60,574 nucleotides of DNA from Acidimicrobiia bacterium (GCA_023264995.1 JAHFUR010000016.1:1-60574), one strand, 5' to 3'. Shown: positions 39,465 through 49,310, counted from the first letter of the stretch. Numbers and translations: made by a program. The notes: generated from the letters alone by a model not told the origin.

Positions 39465-39770
39465 TCAGCCCTTCAGCAGGGAGATGTCGTCGGCGGTGGC
39501 GTCGGCCCGGCGCCGGAAGATGGACACGATGATGGCCAGCCCGACCACGACCTCGGCCGCGGCGACCACCAGGACGAAGAACACGACGACCTGGCCGCCG
39601 ATGTCGTTGAGCATGCGGGCGAAGGTGACGAACGTGAGGTTCACCGCGTTGAGCATCAGCTCGACGCACATGAACATGATCAGCACGTTGCGCCGGATGA
39701 GCAGCCCGATGGCACCGATGCCGAACAGCATGGCCGCCAGCCCCAAGTACCAGGCCCCCGGGACGCTCAC
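39465..39770 (-). CDS. nuoK: Complex I membrane subunit NuoK (14-subunit enzyme)
   Basis: A 101-residue subunit from GTG 39770, which overlaps the nuoJ stop as GTGA. It carries the two conserved glutamates in [20 protein letters not shown] and [21 protein letters not shown] much longer open frame upstream is the antisense of coding sequence and is ignored. It shares only the family pattern with the other NuoK. Confidence 0.95.
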   Translation of the reverse strand: MSVPGAWYLGLAAMLFGIGAIGLLIRRNVLIMFMCVELMLNAVNLTFVTFARMLNDIGGQVVVFFVLVVAAAEVVVGLAIIVSIFRRRADATADDISLLKG

Positions 39771-40306
39771 GACGCCTCCGAGTCGCGCACGCCGCCGGTG
39801 GGCGAGTGGCGGGCCAGGACGACGGCGCCGACGACAGCGATGACGAGGAGGACCGACGTCATTTCGAACGCCAGCAGGTACCGGGTGAACAGCGAGTCGG
39901 CCAGCTTCTCGATGTTGCTGCCAGGCCCGTCTGCGGGACCGGCAGCCGACTGCGCGCCCGAGACCCACGTCGTGCGGGCCAGGAGGAAGACGGCGGCGAC
40001 CACGCCGGCGCCGGCGACATAGGCGATGGGTCGTTGGAAGGGCAGGGGCTCGGCCCGGACGTTCTCCGAGCGGTCGACGCCGAGCAGCATGATGACGAAC
40101 AGGAACAGCACGACGATGGCGCCGGCGTAGACGATGATCTGCACCGCGGCCAGGAAGTGGGCCTGCTGGGCCACGAACAGCACGGCTACGCCGAACAGCG
40201 TCATGACCAGCATGAGCGCCGAGTGCACCGGGTGGGTGGCCAGCACCACGCCCAGGGCGCCGGCCAGCACGGCGATCCCGGCGGCGACGAAGACGACCCA
40301 GTCCAT
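39767..40306 (-). CDS. nuoJ: Complex I membrane subunit NuoJ (14-subunit enzyme)
   Basis: A 179-residue subunit from ATG 40306, overlapping the nuoI stop as ATGA. It has five hydrophobic segments and the block [20 protein letters not shown]. The extracytoplasmic loop ([20 protein letters not shown]) is longer than in the other NuoJ. It ends [13 protein letters not shown], overlapping nuoK. Confidence 0.93.
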   Translation of the reverse strand: MDWVVFVAAGIAVLAGALGVVLATHPVHSALMLVMTLFGVAVLFVAQQAHFLAAVQIIVYAGAIVVLFLFVIMLLGVDRSENVRAEPLPFQRPIAYVAGAGVVAAVFLLARTTWVSGAQSAAGPADGPGSNIEKLADSLFTRYLLAFEMTSVLLVIAVVGAVVLARHSPTGGVRDSEAS

Positions 40307-40950
40307 CAGCGGGCCTTCTTCTTGGCCTCGGGGGCGCTGGCCGCCGCCGGCGCCTGGTCGCTGGCCGCGGTCTGGCCCTTCTCGGGCGCCCGGACGCCGA
40401 AGCCCAGCTCGCCCGACCAGCCGACCTTGCCCTCGAAGGCGGCCGAACCGCTGGGGGCGGTGGCCCGGACCCATGCCGACGTGTTGGTCTCGTCGCCGGC
40501 CCGCCAGTCCTCCCAGGGGAGCTTCTGGGGGTGCCCATCGTCGCCGACGACCAGCTCGGCCTTGGTGTAGATGGCGTCCTGGCGGTCGGTGAAGGAGAAC
40601 TCGAACAGCTTGGACTCGGTGATGGCCTCGGTGGGGCACGCCTCCACGCAGAGGTCGCAGTGGATGCAGCGCAGGTAGTTGATCTCGTAGACGAAGCCGT
40701 AACGCTCACCCGGCGAGACCGGCTCGTCGGGCGGGTTGTCGGCGCCGCGCACGTAGATGCAGCGGGCCGGGCACACGCCGGCGCACAGCTCGCACCCGAT
40801 GCACTTCTCCATACCGTCCTCGTACCGGTTGAGCACGTGGCGGCCGTGGAAGCGGTCGGGCTTGGGGCGCTTCACGTCGGGGTAGACGTTGGTGACCCGG
40901 TCCCCCCACATCTGCTGGAGGGTGATGCGGAACCCGTCGAGGTAGCCCAT
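40306..40950 (-). CDS. nuoI: Complex I subunit NuoI, two [4Fe-4S] clusters (14-subunit enzyme)
   Basis: The 214-residue subunit begins at ATG 40950 and binds two clusters through [15 protein letters not shown] and [12 protein letters not shown]. The core is followed by about 50 extra residues ending in an Ala/Lys-rich tail ([15 protein letters not shown]). The [17 protein letters not shown] block is typical of NADH-linked complex I. It touches the nuoH stop (TAATG). Confidence 0.95.
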   Translation of the reverse strand: MGYLDGFRITLQQMWGDRVTNVYPDVKRPKPDRFHGRHVLNRYEDGMEKCIGCELCAGVCPARCIYVRGADNPPDEPVSPGERYGFVYEINYLRCIHCDLCVEACPTEAITESKLFEFSFTDRQDAIYTKAELVVGDDGHPQKLPWEDWRAGDETNTSAWVRATAPSGSAAFEGKVGWSGELGFGVRAPEKGQTAASDQAPAAASAPEAKKKAR

Positions 40951-42098
40951 TATGCGGCGGCCTTCACGGTCTCGCCCTGGCGGAGGGCGGCCCCGAGGGC
41001 GGCCCAGGCCACGGCGCCGACGGCGACACCCACGGCCAGCACGATGCCGGCGTTCCACCCCTGGTCGCGGCCGATGCGCAGGGCGGCGATCAGTAGCAGC
41101 CAGTAGAGGGCGAGGGGGATGAGCTTTTTCCACCCGAGATCCATGAGCTGGTCATAGCGGAAACGGGGCAACGTGGCCCGGAACCACACGTAGACGAACA
41201 GGAAGCAGAGCAGCTTGCCGAGGAACCACACGACCGGCCAGAGGTCGGGCAGGAAGCCGATGTGAGGGCCGTTGGGCCCGCCCAGGAAGAGGGTGACAGC
41301 CACCGCCGAGACGGTGACGGTGTTCATGAACTCGGCCAGGAAGAACAGGGCGAAGGAGATCGAGGAGTACTCGGTGTGGAACCCGCCGACCAGTTCCTGC
41401 TCCGCCTCGACCAGGTCGAACGGCGGCCGGTTGGTCTCGGCCGTGGCCGCGATCAGGTAGATCACGAAGGGCACGACGCCGAGGACCCAGAGGTTCCAGC
41501 GGTAGCCCTCCTGGGCGATGACGATGTCGCGGGTCGACAACGACCCGGCGGCAAGCACGGCGGCGGCGACGGCCAGGCTCATGGCCGCCTCGTAGGACAC
41601 CATCTGGGCCGAGGCCCTGACCGAGCCGAGCAGCGGGTACTTCGAGCCGGACGCCCAACCGGCCAGCATCACGCCGTAGACGGCGATCGACGACATGGCC
41701 AACAGGAACAGGACCCCGACGGGCGGGTCGGCGAGCTGCAGTTGGGTGTGGTGGCCGGCGATGGAGATGGTGCCGCCGAAGGGGACCACGGCGAAGGCGG
41801 CGAACGCGGGCACGATCGACAGGTAGGGCGCCAGGTGGAAGATCCGGCGGTCGGCCTGGTCGGGGAGCAGGTCCTCCTTGAAGAACAGCTTGATCCCGTC
41901 AGCCAGGGTCTGCAGCAGGCCCCACGGCCCGGCCCGGTCGGGGCCGATCCGGCTCTGCATGTCCGAGATGACCTTGCGCTCGAACCAGACCATGAACAGC
42001 ACGGACACCATCAGGAAGGCGAAGACGACCAGGACCTTGGCGGCCACGATCAAAAGGACGGCGGCGTTGATCCCGTCGGCGTAGAGAGGGTCGCCCAC
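40950..42098 (-). CDS. nuoH: Complex I membrane subunit NuoH (14-subunit enzyme)
   Basis: The 382-residue subunit from GTG 42098 (GDPLYADGINAAVLLIVAAK) has MQSRIGPDRAGPWGLLQTLA, DGIKLFFKEDLLPDQADRRI, AETNRPPFDLVEAEQELVGG and TEYSSISFALFFLAEFMNT. These are stronger matches to the textbook NuoH motifs than those of the first operon. A C-terminal Ala/Gly-rich helix (AGIVLAVGVAVGAVAWAALG) is additional. The start lies one base from the nuoG stop. Confidence 0.95.
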   Translation of the reverse strand: MGDPLYADGINAAVLLIVAAKVLVVFAFLMVSVLFMVWFERKVISDMQSRIGPDRAGPWGLLQTLADGIKLFFKEDLLPDQADRRIFHLAPYLSIVPAFAAFAVVPFGGTISIAGHHTQLQLADPPVGVLFLLAMSSIAVYGVMLAGWASGSKYPLLGSVRASAQMVSYEAAMSLAVAAAVLAAGSLSTRDIVIAQEGYRWNLWVLGVVPFVIYLIAATAETNRPPFDLVEAEQELVGGFHTEYSSISFALFFLAEFMNTVTVSAVAVTLFLGGPNGPHIGFLPDLWPVVWFLGKLLCFLFVYVWFRATLPRFRYDQLMDLGWKKLIPLALYWLLLIAALRIGRDQGWNAGIVLAVGVAVGAVAWAALGAALRQGETVKAAA

Positions 42099-42099
42099 G

Positions 42100-44625
42100 C
42101 TAGTTGACCGTCTCCACGCGGACATCGGTGACGGTCTGCGAGGCGTCGATGAGATCGGCGGCGCCCTCGCCTGCTGCATTGAAGGCCAGCACGGCCGAGC
42201 CGCGCAGCACCCGGGGGTCGGCGGCCACGTCGAGCACCAACGACGTGCGGGAGGACGACACCCGGACCCGGTCGCCCGTCGTGACGCCCATGCGGCCCAG
42301 GTCGGCGGGGTTGGCCCGCAGGCAGGGCCGCGCCGCTAGGGCGGCCAGCGACGGCGACCGTGAGACGAGCGCGCCCGCGTCGTAGAGGGTGCGGGCCGCG
42401 ACCAGGCGCAGCGAGTAGGCGTCGACCGGAGGGGCCTGGCGGGCCGGGGTTGACGGCCGGTACCGCAGGGCCGGCGGGCGACCCGCGACGCCGGCGCCAC
42501 CGAGGGGCACGACCACACCGTCGCGGCGGCCGGGAGCGGCCAGGAACGCCGGCGTGACGCCGGCGTGGGAGGTGGCCAGCCGCTCGATCTCGAGGGTGAT
42601 GTCGTCGAGGGTCTCGAAGCCGAGGTCGCCGCCCAGGCGGCGGGCCAGGTCGGCGGCGATCATCCAGTCGTCGCGCGCCGTCCCCGGGGGCGTCACCTTC
42701 TGGCCGAGGCGGGTGACCCGCCCCTCCATGTTGGTGGTGGTGCCGGACCGCTCGCCATCGCCGGCGACCGGGAAGACCACGTCGGCGTGCGCAGCAGACG
42801 CACCGTCGCCGAAAAGGTCGACCACGACGGTGAAGCCCACGCCGGCCAGGGCGGTGGTGGCCAGGGCGCGGTCGGGGAAGTCCGAGATCGGGTCGGCGCC
42901 CACCAGCACCAGGCCCTGGACCTTGTGGTCGGCGGCCGCGGCCAGCACGCCGGCGGCGTCGAGCCCCCGCGCTTCGGGCACGTGGCCCCATGCCTCGGCA
43001 AACCAGGCGCGACCCTCGTCGAGGGAGACCCGACCGGGCAGCACGCCCGGCGCCAGCCCCATGTCGAGGGCGCCGTGCACGTTGCCCCGCCGCAAGGCCG
43101 AGAGGAACCGGGCGTCGGGGAGGGCGGTGGCCAGCACGCCGGCGGCGTCGGCGATGCTGTCGGCCGATTCGGCCAGGGAGGCCCGGCCAACGACGATGAC
43201 GACCGACTCCGCCGCGCCCAGCAGCTCGGCCGCGGCGCCGATGTCGGCCGCCGACACACCGCCGGCGCCCTCCTCGGGCACGCGGGAGGCGGCCAGGGCC
43301 CGGGCGACTGCTGCCGCCTCCCCGGGCCGGTACTGAAGGCGGACCTCGGCGTGGCGGCTGAGGCCGGTACCCAACGGCGCCATCTCGATGAGCTTGAGGT
43401 TCCCGTCGACCGCGGCCTCGCGCAGGCGCAGGTAGAAGACCGGGAGGTCCTCCTTGAGGTCGGGGGCGAGCAGCACGACCGCCGACGCCGCACAGGCCTC
43501 GTCGATCGTGGCCCGGGGCAGGCCCAGCACCAGCTCGGCCGGCAGGCCGTCGCCCATTTGGCAGTCGACGTTGTCGGTGCCGATCACGCCCTTGGCCAGC
43601 TTGGCCCAGGCGTAGGCGTCCTCGTTCGGGAGGCGGGCGCCGCCCAGCACGGCGATGGCGTCGGGGCCGGAGGCATCGTGGATGCGGCGGAGGCCGGCGG
43701 CGGCTGCGGTCAGGGCTTCGTTCCAGCCCACCTCGACGAGCTCGCCACCCTTGCGCACCATCGGGGCCCGGAGGCGGTCGGGGTTGTCGGTCTGCTCGTA
43801 GCCGAACCGGCCCTTGTCACAGAGCCAGCCGTGGTTGACCGGGTCACTGTCGACCCCCAGGTGGCGGATCACCCGGTTCGAGGAGGACTGCACGGAGATG
43901 CGGCAGCCGACGGCGCACGCCGTGCACGTCGACTCGACGAGGTCGAGATCCCACGGGCGGGCCTTGAACCGGTAGGGGGTGGCCGTGAGCGCGCCCACGG
44001 GGCAGATCTGGACCACGTTGCCGCTGAAGTTCGAGGTGAACGGCCGGTCCTCGAAGATGTTGACCTCGGTGGAGTCGCCCCGGCCGATGAAGTCGATCAT
44101 GGCGTCGCCGGCGACCTCGTCAGCAAAGCGCGTACAGCGCGAGCACTGGATGCAGCGCTCGCGGTCGAGGGCCACCAGCGGGTTGATCGGGATGGGCTTG
44201 GCCCAGTGGCGCTTCTCCTCGACGAACCGCGTCTCCCCGGGGCCGAAGGCGAAGGTCTGGTCCTGGAGGGGGCACTCGCCGCCGCGGTCGCAGACCGGGC
44301 AGTCGAGCGGATGGTTGATGAGGAGGAACTCGAGGACGCCGTCCTGGGCCTTCTTGACCTTGGGCGAGTCGGTGACGACCTCCTGGCCATCGGCCACCGG
44401 CACATAACAGGCCGGCATGAGGGCGAACCCCCGCGGCCCCTTGACCTCGACGAGGCACATGCGGCACATGCCCACCGGGCGCATCCGCGGATGCCAGCAG
44501 AACCGGGGGATGTAGACCCCGCCCCGCTCGGCCGCGCTGATGATCATCTCGCCGGGCTGGCCCTCGATGACCTTGCCGTCGACGGTGATCTTCAGGGGCT
44601 CAGCCTGTACCGGGTCACCGGCCAA
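42100..44625 (-). CDS. nuoG: Complex I subunit NuoG, iron-sulfur and molybdopterin-like domains
   Basis: About 841 residues. The N-terminal [2Fe-2S] domain has RFCWHPRMRPVGMCRMCLVE and a further Cys in ALMPACYVP. The His-ligated cluster is HPLDCPVCDRGGECPLQDQ, and N4 is CIQCSRCTRF with CPVGAL. The extra cluster N7 appears present (CTACAVGCRI and a later HGWLCDKGRFGYE). The C-terminal half is a degenerate molybdopterin-oxidoreductase fold. No ATG fits; I use TTG 44625, which overlaps nuoF by 11 bases and has AAGGGG upstream. It carries electrons from NuoF towards NuoI. Confidence 0.93.
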   Translation of the reverse strand: MAGDPVQAEPLKITVDGKVIEGQPGEMIISAAERGGVYIPRFCWHPRMRPVGMCRMCLVEVKGPRGFALMPACYVPVADGQEVVTDSPKVKKAQDGVLEFLLINHPLDCPVCDRGGECPLQDQTFAFGPGETRFVEEKRHWAKPIPINPLVALDRERCIQCSRCTRFADEVAGDAMIDFIGRGDSTEVNIFEDRPFTSNFSGNVVQICPVGALTATPYRFKARPWDLDLVESTCTACAVGCRISVQSSSNRVIRHLGVDSDPVNHGWLCDKGRFGYEQTDNPDRLRAPMVRKGGELVEVGWNEALTAAAAGLRRIHDASGPDAIAVLGGARLPNEDAYAWAKLAKGVIGTDNVDCQMGDGLPAELVLGLPRATIDEACAASAVVLLAPDLKEDLPVFYLRLREAAVDGNLKLIEMAPLGTGLSRHAEVRLQYRPGEAAAVARALAASRVPEEGAGGVSAADIGAAAELLGAAESVVIVVGRASLAESADSIADAAGVLATALPDARFLSALRRGNVHGALDMGLAPGVLPGRVSLDEGRAWFAEAWGHVPEARGLDAAGVLAAAADHKVQGLVLVGADPISDFPDRALATTALAGVGFTVVVDLFGDGASAAHADVVFPVAGDGERSGTTTNMEGRVTRLGQKVTPPGTARDDWMIAADLARRLGGDLGFETLDDITLEIERLATSHAGVTPAFLAAPGRRDGVVVPLGGAGVAGRPPALRYRPSTPARQAPPVDAYSLRLVAARTLYDAGALVSRSPSLAALAARPCLRANPADLGRMGVTTGDRVRVSSSRTSLVLDVAADPRVLRGSAVLAFNAAGEGAADLIDASQTVTDVRVETVN

Positions 44626-45919
44626 ACGGACAGGCCCCTTCCTTGATGTGGACGAGGAACTCGTCGCGGAACATCCTGATGGCGGAGGTAATGGAGGAGG
44701 GGATGGAGGGGCCGAGCACGCAGATGGTGGTCTTCTGCGGCGGCCAGCCCAGGCCGGGCGCGATGTTGTCGCAGACGTCGAGCAGCAGCTCGAGGTCGGA
44801 CTCGCGGCCCTGGCCCAGCTCGATGCGGCGCATGATCTTGTCGAGCCAGCCGCCGCCCTCACGGCAGGGCGTGCACTGGCCGCACGACTCCCGGTGGAAG
44901 AAGCGGGTGATGCGCCACGCGGCCCGCACCATGCAGGTGGTGTCGTCCATGGCTACGACGGAGCCGGAGCCGAGCATCGACCCCGCCTTGCCCACCGCGT
45001 CCTGGTCGAGCGCCATGTCGAGCTGGTCGGGGCCGAACCAGGGCGCCGACACCCCGCCGGGCACGAAGGCCTTGAGCGCATTGTCGTTGCGGATGCCACC
45101 GCCCAGCGACGGGTCGAACAGAAGGTCCCGGAAGGTGGGCTTGGCCATCTCGATCTCGTAGTTCGCCGGGCGCTTGACGTGGCCGGACACCGAGAACAGC
45201 CGGGTACCGGTAGAGCGGCCAAGGCCCAGGGCCGCGAACGCGGCGCCGCCGTTGGTGACGATCCAAGGCAGGTTCGACATGGTCTCGACGTTGTTGACGA
45301 TCGTCGGCGCGCTGTAGAGGCCCTTGACGGCCGGGAACCACGGCGGCTTGTCACGCGGGTAGCCCCGCTTGCCCTCCAGGCTCTCGAGCAGGGCGGTTTC
45401 CTCGCCGCAGATATAGGCGCCGGCGCCCGGGTGCACGACAATGTCGAGGGAGAAGCCCGACCCCAGGATGTTGCGGCCGATGGCCCCGAAGGCGTAGGCC
45501 TCGTTGAGGGCCGAGGTCATGCGTTCGAGGCCCAGGGCGAACTCGCCGCGCACGAAGATGAAGGCCTGCGAGGCGCCGATGGCGTAGGCACAGATGAGGA
45601 CGCCCTCGAGGATCTGGTGCGGATCCTCCTCCATGAGCATGTGGTCCTTGAAGGTGCAGGGCTCGCTCTCGTCACCGTTGATGACGAGGTACTTGGTGTC
45701 GCCCTTGGCCAGCATCCCCCACTTGCGGCCCGCCTCGAACCCAGCGCCACCCCGCCCGAGCAGGTTGGCGGTCAGGACCTCCTGGGTGATCTCCGCCGGA
45801 TCCATGGTGAGCGCCTTGCGCAGGCCCTCGTACGCGCCGCGGTCGAGGGCCGACTTCAGCGTCCAGGACAGTGGCGACCCGATGCGGGCGGTGACAATGG
45901 GGGCGGCGTCGGTGATCAC
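44615..45919 (-). CDS. nuoF: Complex I subunit NuoF, NADH and FMN site
   Basis: The 434-residue subunit oxidises NADH. The FMN/NADH region has LLGRGGAGFEAGRKWGM, NGDESEPCTFKDHMLMEEDP and AGAYICGEETALLESLEGKR. Cluster N3 is bound by ESCGQCTPCREGGGW and the Cys in LLDVCDNIAPG. GTG 45919 overlaps the nuoE stop as GTGA. Presence of this subunit, with NuoE and NuoG, marks the second operon as NADH-dependent. Confidence 0.96.
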   Translation of the reverse strand: MITDAAPIVTARIGSPLSWTLKSALDRGAYEGLRKALTMDPAEITQEVLTANLLGRGGAGFEAGRKWGMLAKGDTKYLVINGDESEPCTFKDHMLMEEDPHQILEGVLICAYAIGASQAFIFVRGEFALGLERMTSALNEAYAFGAIGRNILGSGFSLDIVVHPGAGAYICGEETALLESLEGKRGYPRDKPPWFPAVKGLYSAPTIVNNVETMSNLPWIVTNGGAAFAALGLGRSTGTRLFSVSGHVKRPANYEIEMAKPTFRDLLFDPSLGGGIRNDNALKAFVPGGVSAPWFGPDQLDMALDQDAVGKAGSMLGSGSVVAMDDTTCMVRAAWRITRFFHRESCGQCTPCREGGGWLDKIMRRIELGQGRESDLELLLDVCDNIAPGLGWPPQKTTICVLGPSIPSSITSAIRMFRDEFLVHIKEGACPFGR

Positions 45920-46512
45920 GACGGCGGCTCCGACGCCGTCCCGTCGGCGAGGGCGGGCGCCGGGCCGGCGGCCATGAGGCCCACCCGCCGGCGCACCCGG
46001 TTCAGGGTGCCGTGGGGAGGTACGTCGTCCGCCAGGCGACCGGCGGCCAGATCCTCGACCAGCCGGTCGAAATCGTCCGTGCCGATGTTGCCGAAGAACC
46101 GCCAGTTCACGGCCAGGCAGGGGGCGGCGCCGCAGAACGCGATGCACTCCACCTCTTCGAGGGTGAACTCCCCGTCGGCGGTGGTGCCGCCCGGGGCCAC
46201 ACCGAGCCGGGCCTGGGCGTGCTCGAGGAGCTCGTCGGCGCCGTTGAGCAGGCAAGCCAGGTTGGTGCACACCGACACCAGGTGGCGCCCGACCGGGTGG
46301 GTGAAGAACATGTCGTAGAAGCTGGCCGTGCCGTAGACCTCGGCCGGGTCCAAGTCGAGCAGCTCGGCGATGTGGGCCATGCCGTCGGGCGTGAGCCACC
46401 CGTCCTGCTCCTGGGCGATGTGCAGGATCGGGATCAGCGCCGATCGCGACTGCGGGTACAGGGCGATGAGCTGGCGCGCGCGCTGGATATTTTCAGCAGT
46501 CAGCCGGGCCAT
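45916..46512 (-). CDS. nuoE: Complex I subunit NuoE, [2Fe-2S] cluster N1a
   Basis: The 198-residue protein has the thioredoxin-like N1a domain with ligands in VCTNLACLLNG and ECIAFCGAAPC. The N-terminal helical part includes SALIPILHIAQEQDGWLTPD and AEVYGTASFYDMFFTHPVG. About 35 residues at the C-terminus are an extra low-complexity tail. No ribosome site precedes the ATG; instead an 11-codon frame ends in TGATG overlapping it, so translation may be coupled to that leader. Confidence 0.94.
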   Translation of the reverse strand: MARLTAENIQRARQLIALYPQSRSALIPILHIAQEQDGWLTPDGMAHIAELLDLDPAEVYGTASFYDMFFTHPVGRHLVSVCTNLACLLNGADELLEHAQARLGVAPGGTTADGEFTLEEVECIAFCGAAPCLAVNWRFFGNIGTDDFDRLVEDLAAGRLADDVPPHGTLNRVRRRVGLMAAGPAPALADGTASEPPS

Positions 46513-46557
46513 CAGCGCCGGTGTGCGACCCGAGGCCAGTCCATCGGCGGAACCCTA
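46512..46557 (-). promoter_or_regulatory. Candidate nuoE promoter and short leader reading frame
   Basis: On the minus strand TAGGGT (46557-46552) lies seven bases before ATG 46544. That ATG opens MDWPRVAHRR and stops in TGATG, where the A is shared with the nuoE start. A leaderless short frame translationally coupled to nuoE would explain why nuoE has no Shine-Dalgarno sequence. No good -35 box is seen, so this is tentative. Confidence 0.3.
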
Positions 46558-46612
46558 GCGCGGCCGCTCGGACCGGGCCGGCTTCACTATTGCACCCTAG
46601 TAGTAGCATCCC

Positions 46613-46629
46613 ATGTCAGTACACGACAT
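46613..46629. promoter_or_regulatory. Inverted repeat in the divergent nuoE/importer spacer
   Basis: ATGTC-agtacac-GACAT is a perfect five-base inverted repeat 16 bases before the ATG of the peptide-binding protein. The surrounding 46580-46644 stretch is visibly less GC-rich than the coding sequence. It could be an operator for the importer operon. No regulator gene lies nearby. Confidence 0.25.
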
Positions 46630-46644
46630 CTTCTGGGGGATTGT

Positions 46645-48327
46645 ATGAACAAGCGCTTGACGGTGGCCGCGCTGGCCCTCACTTTGCTCACGGCCGCGTG
46701 CGGGGGCGACGACAAGGCCAAGACGCCGGCGCCAAGCGTCCAGGCCACCACGCCCACGACGGCCGCGCCGGTCCGGGGCGGCACCCTCGTCGTGGCCATC
46801 AGCTCTGACCCGGGCAGCCTCAACCCGGCCGTCACCTCCAACGGTGGGGTGCACACCGCGTCGGAGATGATGTTCAACGGCCTGGTCGGCTGGGGAGCCG
46901 ACGGCAAGCTCGCCCCCGAGCTGGCCGACAGCTGGGTCATCGAGGGCGGCGGCACCACCTACACCTTCAAGCTGCACCCGGGCGTGAAATGGCACGACGG
47001 TCAGGACTTCACGTCCGACGACGTCAAGTTTACCTTCGAGAAGGCCCTCCTCAAGCTGCACTCCCGCACCGCCGCCTCGGTGGGTTCCGCTGGCGTGACC
47101 ATCACCACGCCCGACCCCCGCACCGTCGTGTTCACCTTCCCGCAGCCGTACGCACCGCTGCTTCAGCAGCTCAACGTGACCGAGGCGCCGATCATCTCCA
47201 AGCACCAGTTCGAAAGCTGCACCGACCTGGCCACCGTGGCCAGCTGCCCGGCCAACAAGGCCCCGATCGGCACCGGCCCGTTCAAGCTCGACAGCTACTC
47301 CATCACCGAGATCAAGATGTCGCGCAACGCCAACTACTTCAAGCCCGGCCTGCCCTACCTCGACGGCCTGGTCGAGCGGGTCATCCCCGACACCGGCACC
47401 CAGGTCCTGGCCCTGGAGAACAAGGAGGTCGACTGGCTCGGCTCCGTCCCCGGGCCTGACCTGGCCCGGGTCAAGGCCAACCCGGCCCTGGCCACCGCCG
47501 CCGCTCCCCGCGGCTCGGGCGGCGGCAACTGCATCACCACGGTCATCTTCAACATGAAGCCCCCCGCCGGCCGGCCGGCGTTCTTCGCCGACCTCCGCAC
47601 CCGCCAGGCGGTGTGGGCCGCCACCAACCGCCAGCAGGCCTTCCAGCAGATCGAGTTCAACCAGGGCAAGGTGGCCGACGCGCCGATCCACAGTGGGATC
47701 AGCTTCGCCCACGCCAGCGGGCTGGCTCTCCCCACCTTCGACGTGGCCAAGGCCAAGACCCTGCTCGACCAGGCCGGGTGGAAGGACGAGGGCAAGGCCA
47801 CCCGCATCGCCCGCGGCGTGCAGGGCGTGCCCGACGGCACCGAGTTCGCCATCGACTACCACGGCTTCGTCGGCGCCCAGACCACCTACGGCGAGGTGCT
47901 GCGGACCCAGCTCAAGGACGTCGGCATCGCCGTCACCGTGAAGACGGAGGACAACCCCACCTTCTCGGCCGCGGTGTTCACCCGCCGGGAGTTCGACACC
48001 GGCGTGGCCAGCTACTGCAACGGTGACGACCCGGAGATCGGCGTCCGCCGCCAGTACGACACCAAGCAGATCAGCACCACGGCCTTCAGCAACGGCGCCG
48101 GCTACAGCAACCCCGAGGTCGACACGCTGCTCGACCAGGCCGCCCGCGAGCCCGACCCGGCCAAGCGCACCCCGATCTACCGCAAGCTGCAGGAGATCGC
48201 CGTCCGCGACCTCCCCTACATGTGGATGACCGAGAGCGCCGGCGTCCGGGCCTTCACGGCCAACTGCACCGGCTTCAACCACGAGAACACCGGGCTCTTC
48301 GCCGAGGCGGCCAGCTGCAAGAGGTGA
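46645..48327 (+). CDS. Oligopeptide ABC importer, substrate-binding lipoprotein (family 5)
   Basis: The 560-residue protein begins with a lipoprotein signal (NKRLTVAALALTLLTAAC) and a Thr/Pro linker. The SBP family 5 fold shows GGTLVVAISSDPGSLNPA, APELADSWVIEGGGTTYTF, LHPGVKWHDGQDFTSDDVKF and GTGPFKLDSYSITEIKMSRN. It would catch peptides or similar solutes outside the membrane for the two permeases downstream. ATG 46645 has GGGGGA upstream. Two Cys pairs (FESCTDLATVASCPANK and CNGDDPEIG region with NCTGF) may form disulfides. The ligand is not predictable. Confidence 0.93.
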   Translation: MNKRLTVAALALTLLTAACGGDDKAKTPAPSVQATTPTTAAPVRGGTLVVAISSDPGSLNPAVTSNGGVHTASEMMFNGLVGWGADGKLAPELADSWVIEGGGTTYTFKLHPGVKWHDGQDFTSDDVKFTFEKALLKLHSRTAASVGSAGVTITTPDPRTVVFTFPQPYAPLLQQLNVTEAPIISKHQFESCTDLATVASCPANKAPIGTGPFKLDSYSITEIKMSRNANYFKPGLPYLDGLVERVIPDTGTQVLALENKEVDWLGSVPGPDLARVKANPALATAAAPRGSGGGNCITTVIFNMKPPAGRPAFFADLRTRQAVWAATNRQQAFQQIEFNQGKVADAPIHSGISFAHASGLALPTFDVAKAKTLLDQAGWKDEGKATRIARGVQGVPDGTEFAIDYHGFVGAQTTYGEVLRTQLKDVGIAVTVKTEDNPTFSAAVFTRREFDTGVASYCNGDDPEIGVRRQYDTKQISTTAFSNGAGYSNPEVDTLLDQAAREPDPAKRTPIYRKLQEIAVRDLPYMWMTESAGVRAFTANCTGFNHENTGLFAEAASCKR

Positions 48328-48344
48328 CGTGACGGCCGTCCATC

Positions 48345-49310
48345 ATGAATAGGCGGTACCTCGTCCGCCGGCTGCTCCAGGTGCTGCCGGCGGTGGCCAG
48401 CATCCTCATCGTCACCTTCGCCATCGTCCATGCCGCCCCCGGCGACCCGGTGGTGGCCGTGGCCGGCGAGAGCGGCAACCAGGAGTACTACGCCTTCATG
48501 CGGGCCAAGTTCGGCCTCGACCGGCCCCTCCCCCAACAGTTCGTCACCTACTCGGCCAACGTCCTCACCGGGGACCTCGGGACCTCGTTCGCCCAGGGCG
48601 AGCGGGTGTCGACGCTCATCGCCGAGCGGGTGCCGGCCACGCTGCTGCTTATGGGCAGCGCGCTGGCCCTGTCGACGGTCGGCGGGATCGTCCTGGGTGC
48701 GCTCGCCGCCCGCCGGCCCTTCGGGCCTTTCGACCTGGCGGTGAGCACCGCCGCCCTCGTCGGCTACGCCCTGCCCGTGTTCTGGATGGCCCAGCTGGCC
48801 ATGCTCACCATCGCTTTCCGCACCGGCTGGTTCCCGGTCCAGGGCATGACCGACGCCCGGGCCAACTGGACCGGGTTGCACCACCTCCTCGACGTCGGCC
48901 GCCACCTGGCCCTGCCTGCCCTCGTGCTGGCCGCATCGGAGGTTGCCCTCATCACCCGCATGGCCCGCACCGGCATCCTGGCCGAGATGGACCGGGGCTA
49001 CGTCACCGTGGCCCAGGCCAAGGGCCTGTCCGCCACGGGCGCCCTGGTCCACCACGCCCTGCGCAACGCGCTGCTCCCCGTGGTCACCGTGGTCGGCACC
49101 CGTATCGGCTTCCTCTTCTCGGGCGCGGTCCTCGTGGAGACCGTGTTCGGGTGGCCCGGGCTGGGCCGCCTGGTGCTGTCGGCCGCCCAGACCCGCGACC
49201 ACCCCGTCCTGCTTGGGATGGTCCTGTTGGTGGCCTTCAGCCTGGTCCTGGCCAACCTGGTGACCGACCTGATCTACGCCCGTGTCGACCCTCGCATCCG
49301 CTACCGCTGA
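48345..49310 (+). CDS. Oligopeptide ABC importer permease, DppB-like
   Basis: The 321-residue protein has six membrane helices, beginning LLQVLPAVASILIVTFAIVH with the conserved APGDPVV after it. The EAA-type loop that contacts the ATPase is DRGYVTVAQAKGLSATGALV, followed by HHALRNALLPVVTVVGTRIG. It starts 17 bases after the binding-protein stop and overlaps the next permease by 29 bases. Confidence 0.94.
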   Translation: MNRRYLVRRLLQVLPAVASILIVTFAIVHAAPGDPVVAVAGESGNQEYYAFMRAKFGLDRPLPQQFVTYSANVLTGDLGTSFAQGERVSTLIAERVPATLLLMGSALALSTVGGIVLGALAARRPFGPFDLAVSTAALVGYALPVFWMAQLAMLTIAFRTGWFPVQGMTDARANWTGLHHLLDVGRHLALPALVLAASEVALITRMARTGILAEMDRGYVTVAQAKGLSATGALVHHALRNALLPVVTVVGTRIGFLFSGAVLVETVFGWPGLGRLVLSAAQTRDHPVLLGMVLLVAFSLVLANLVTDLIYARVDPRIRYR

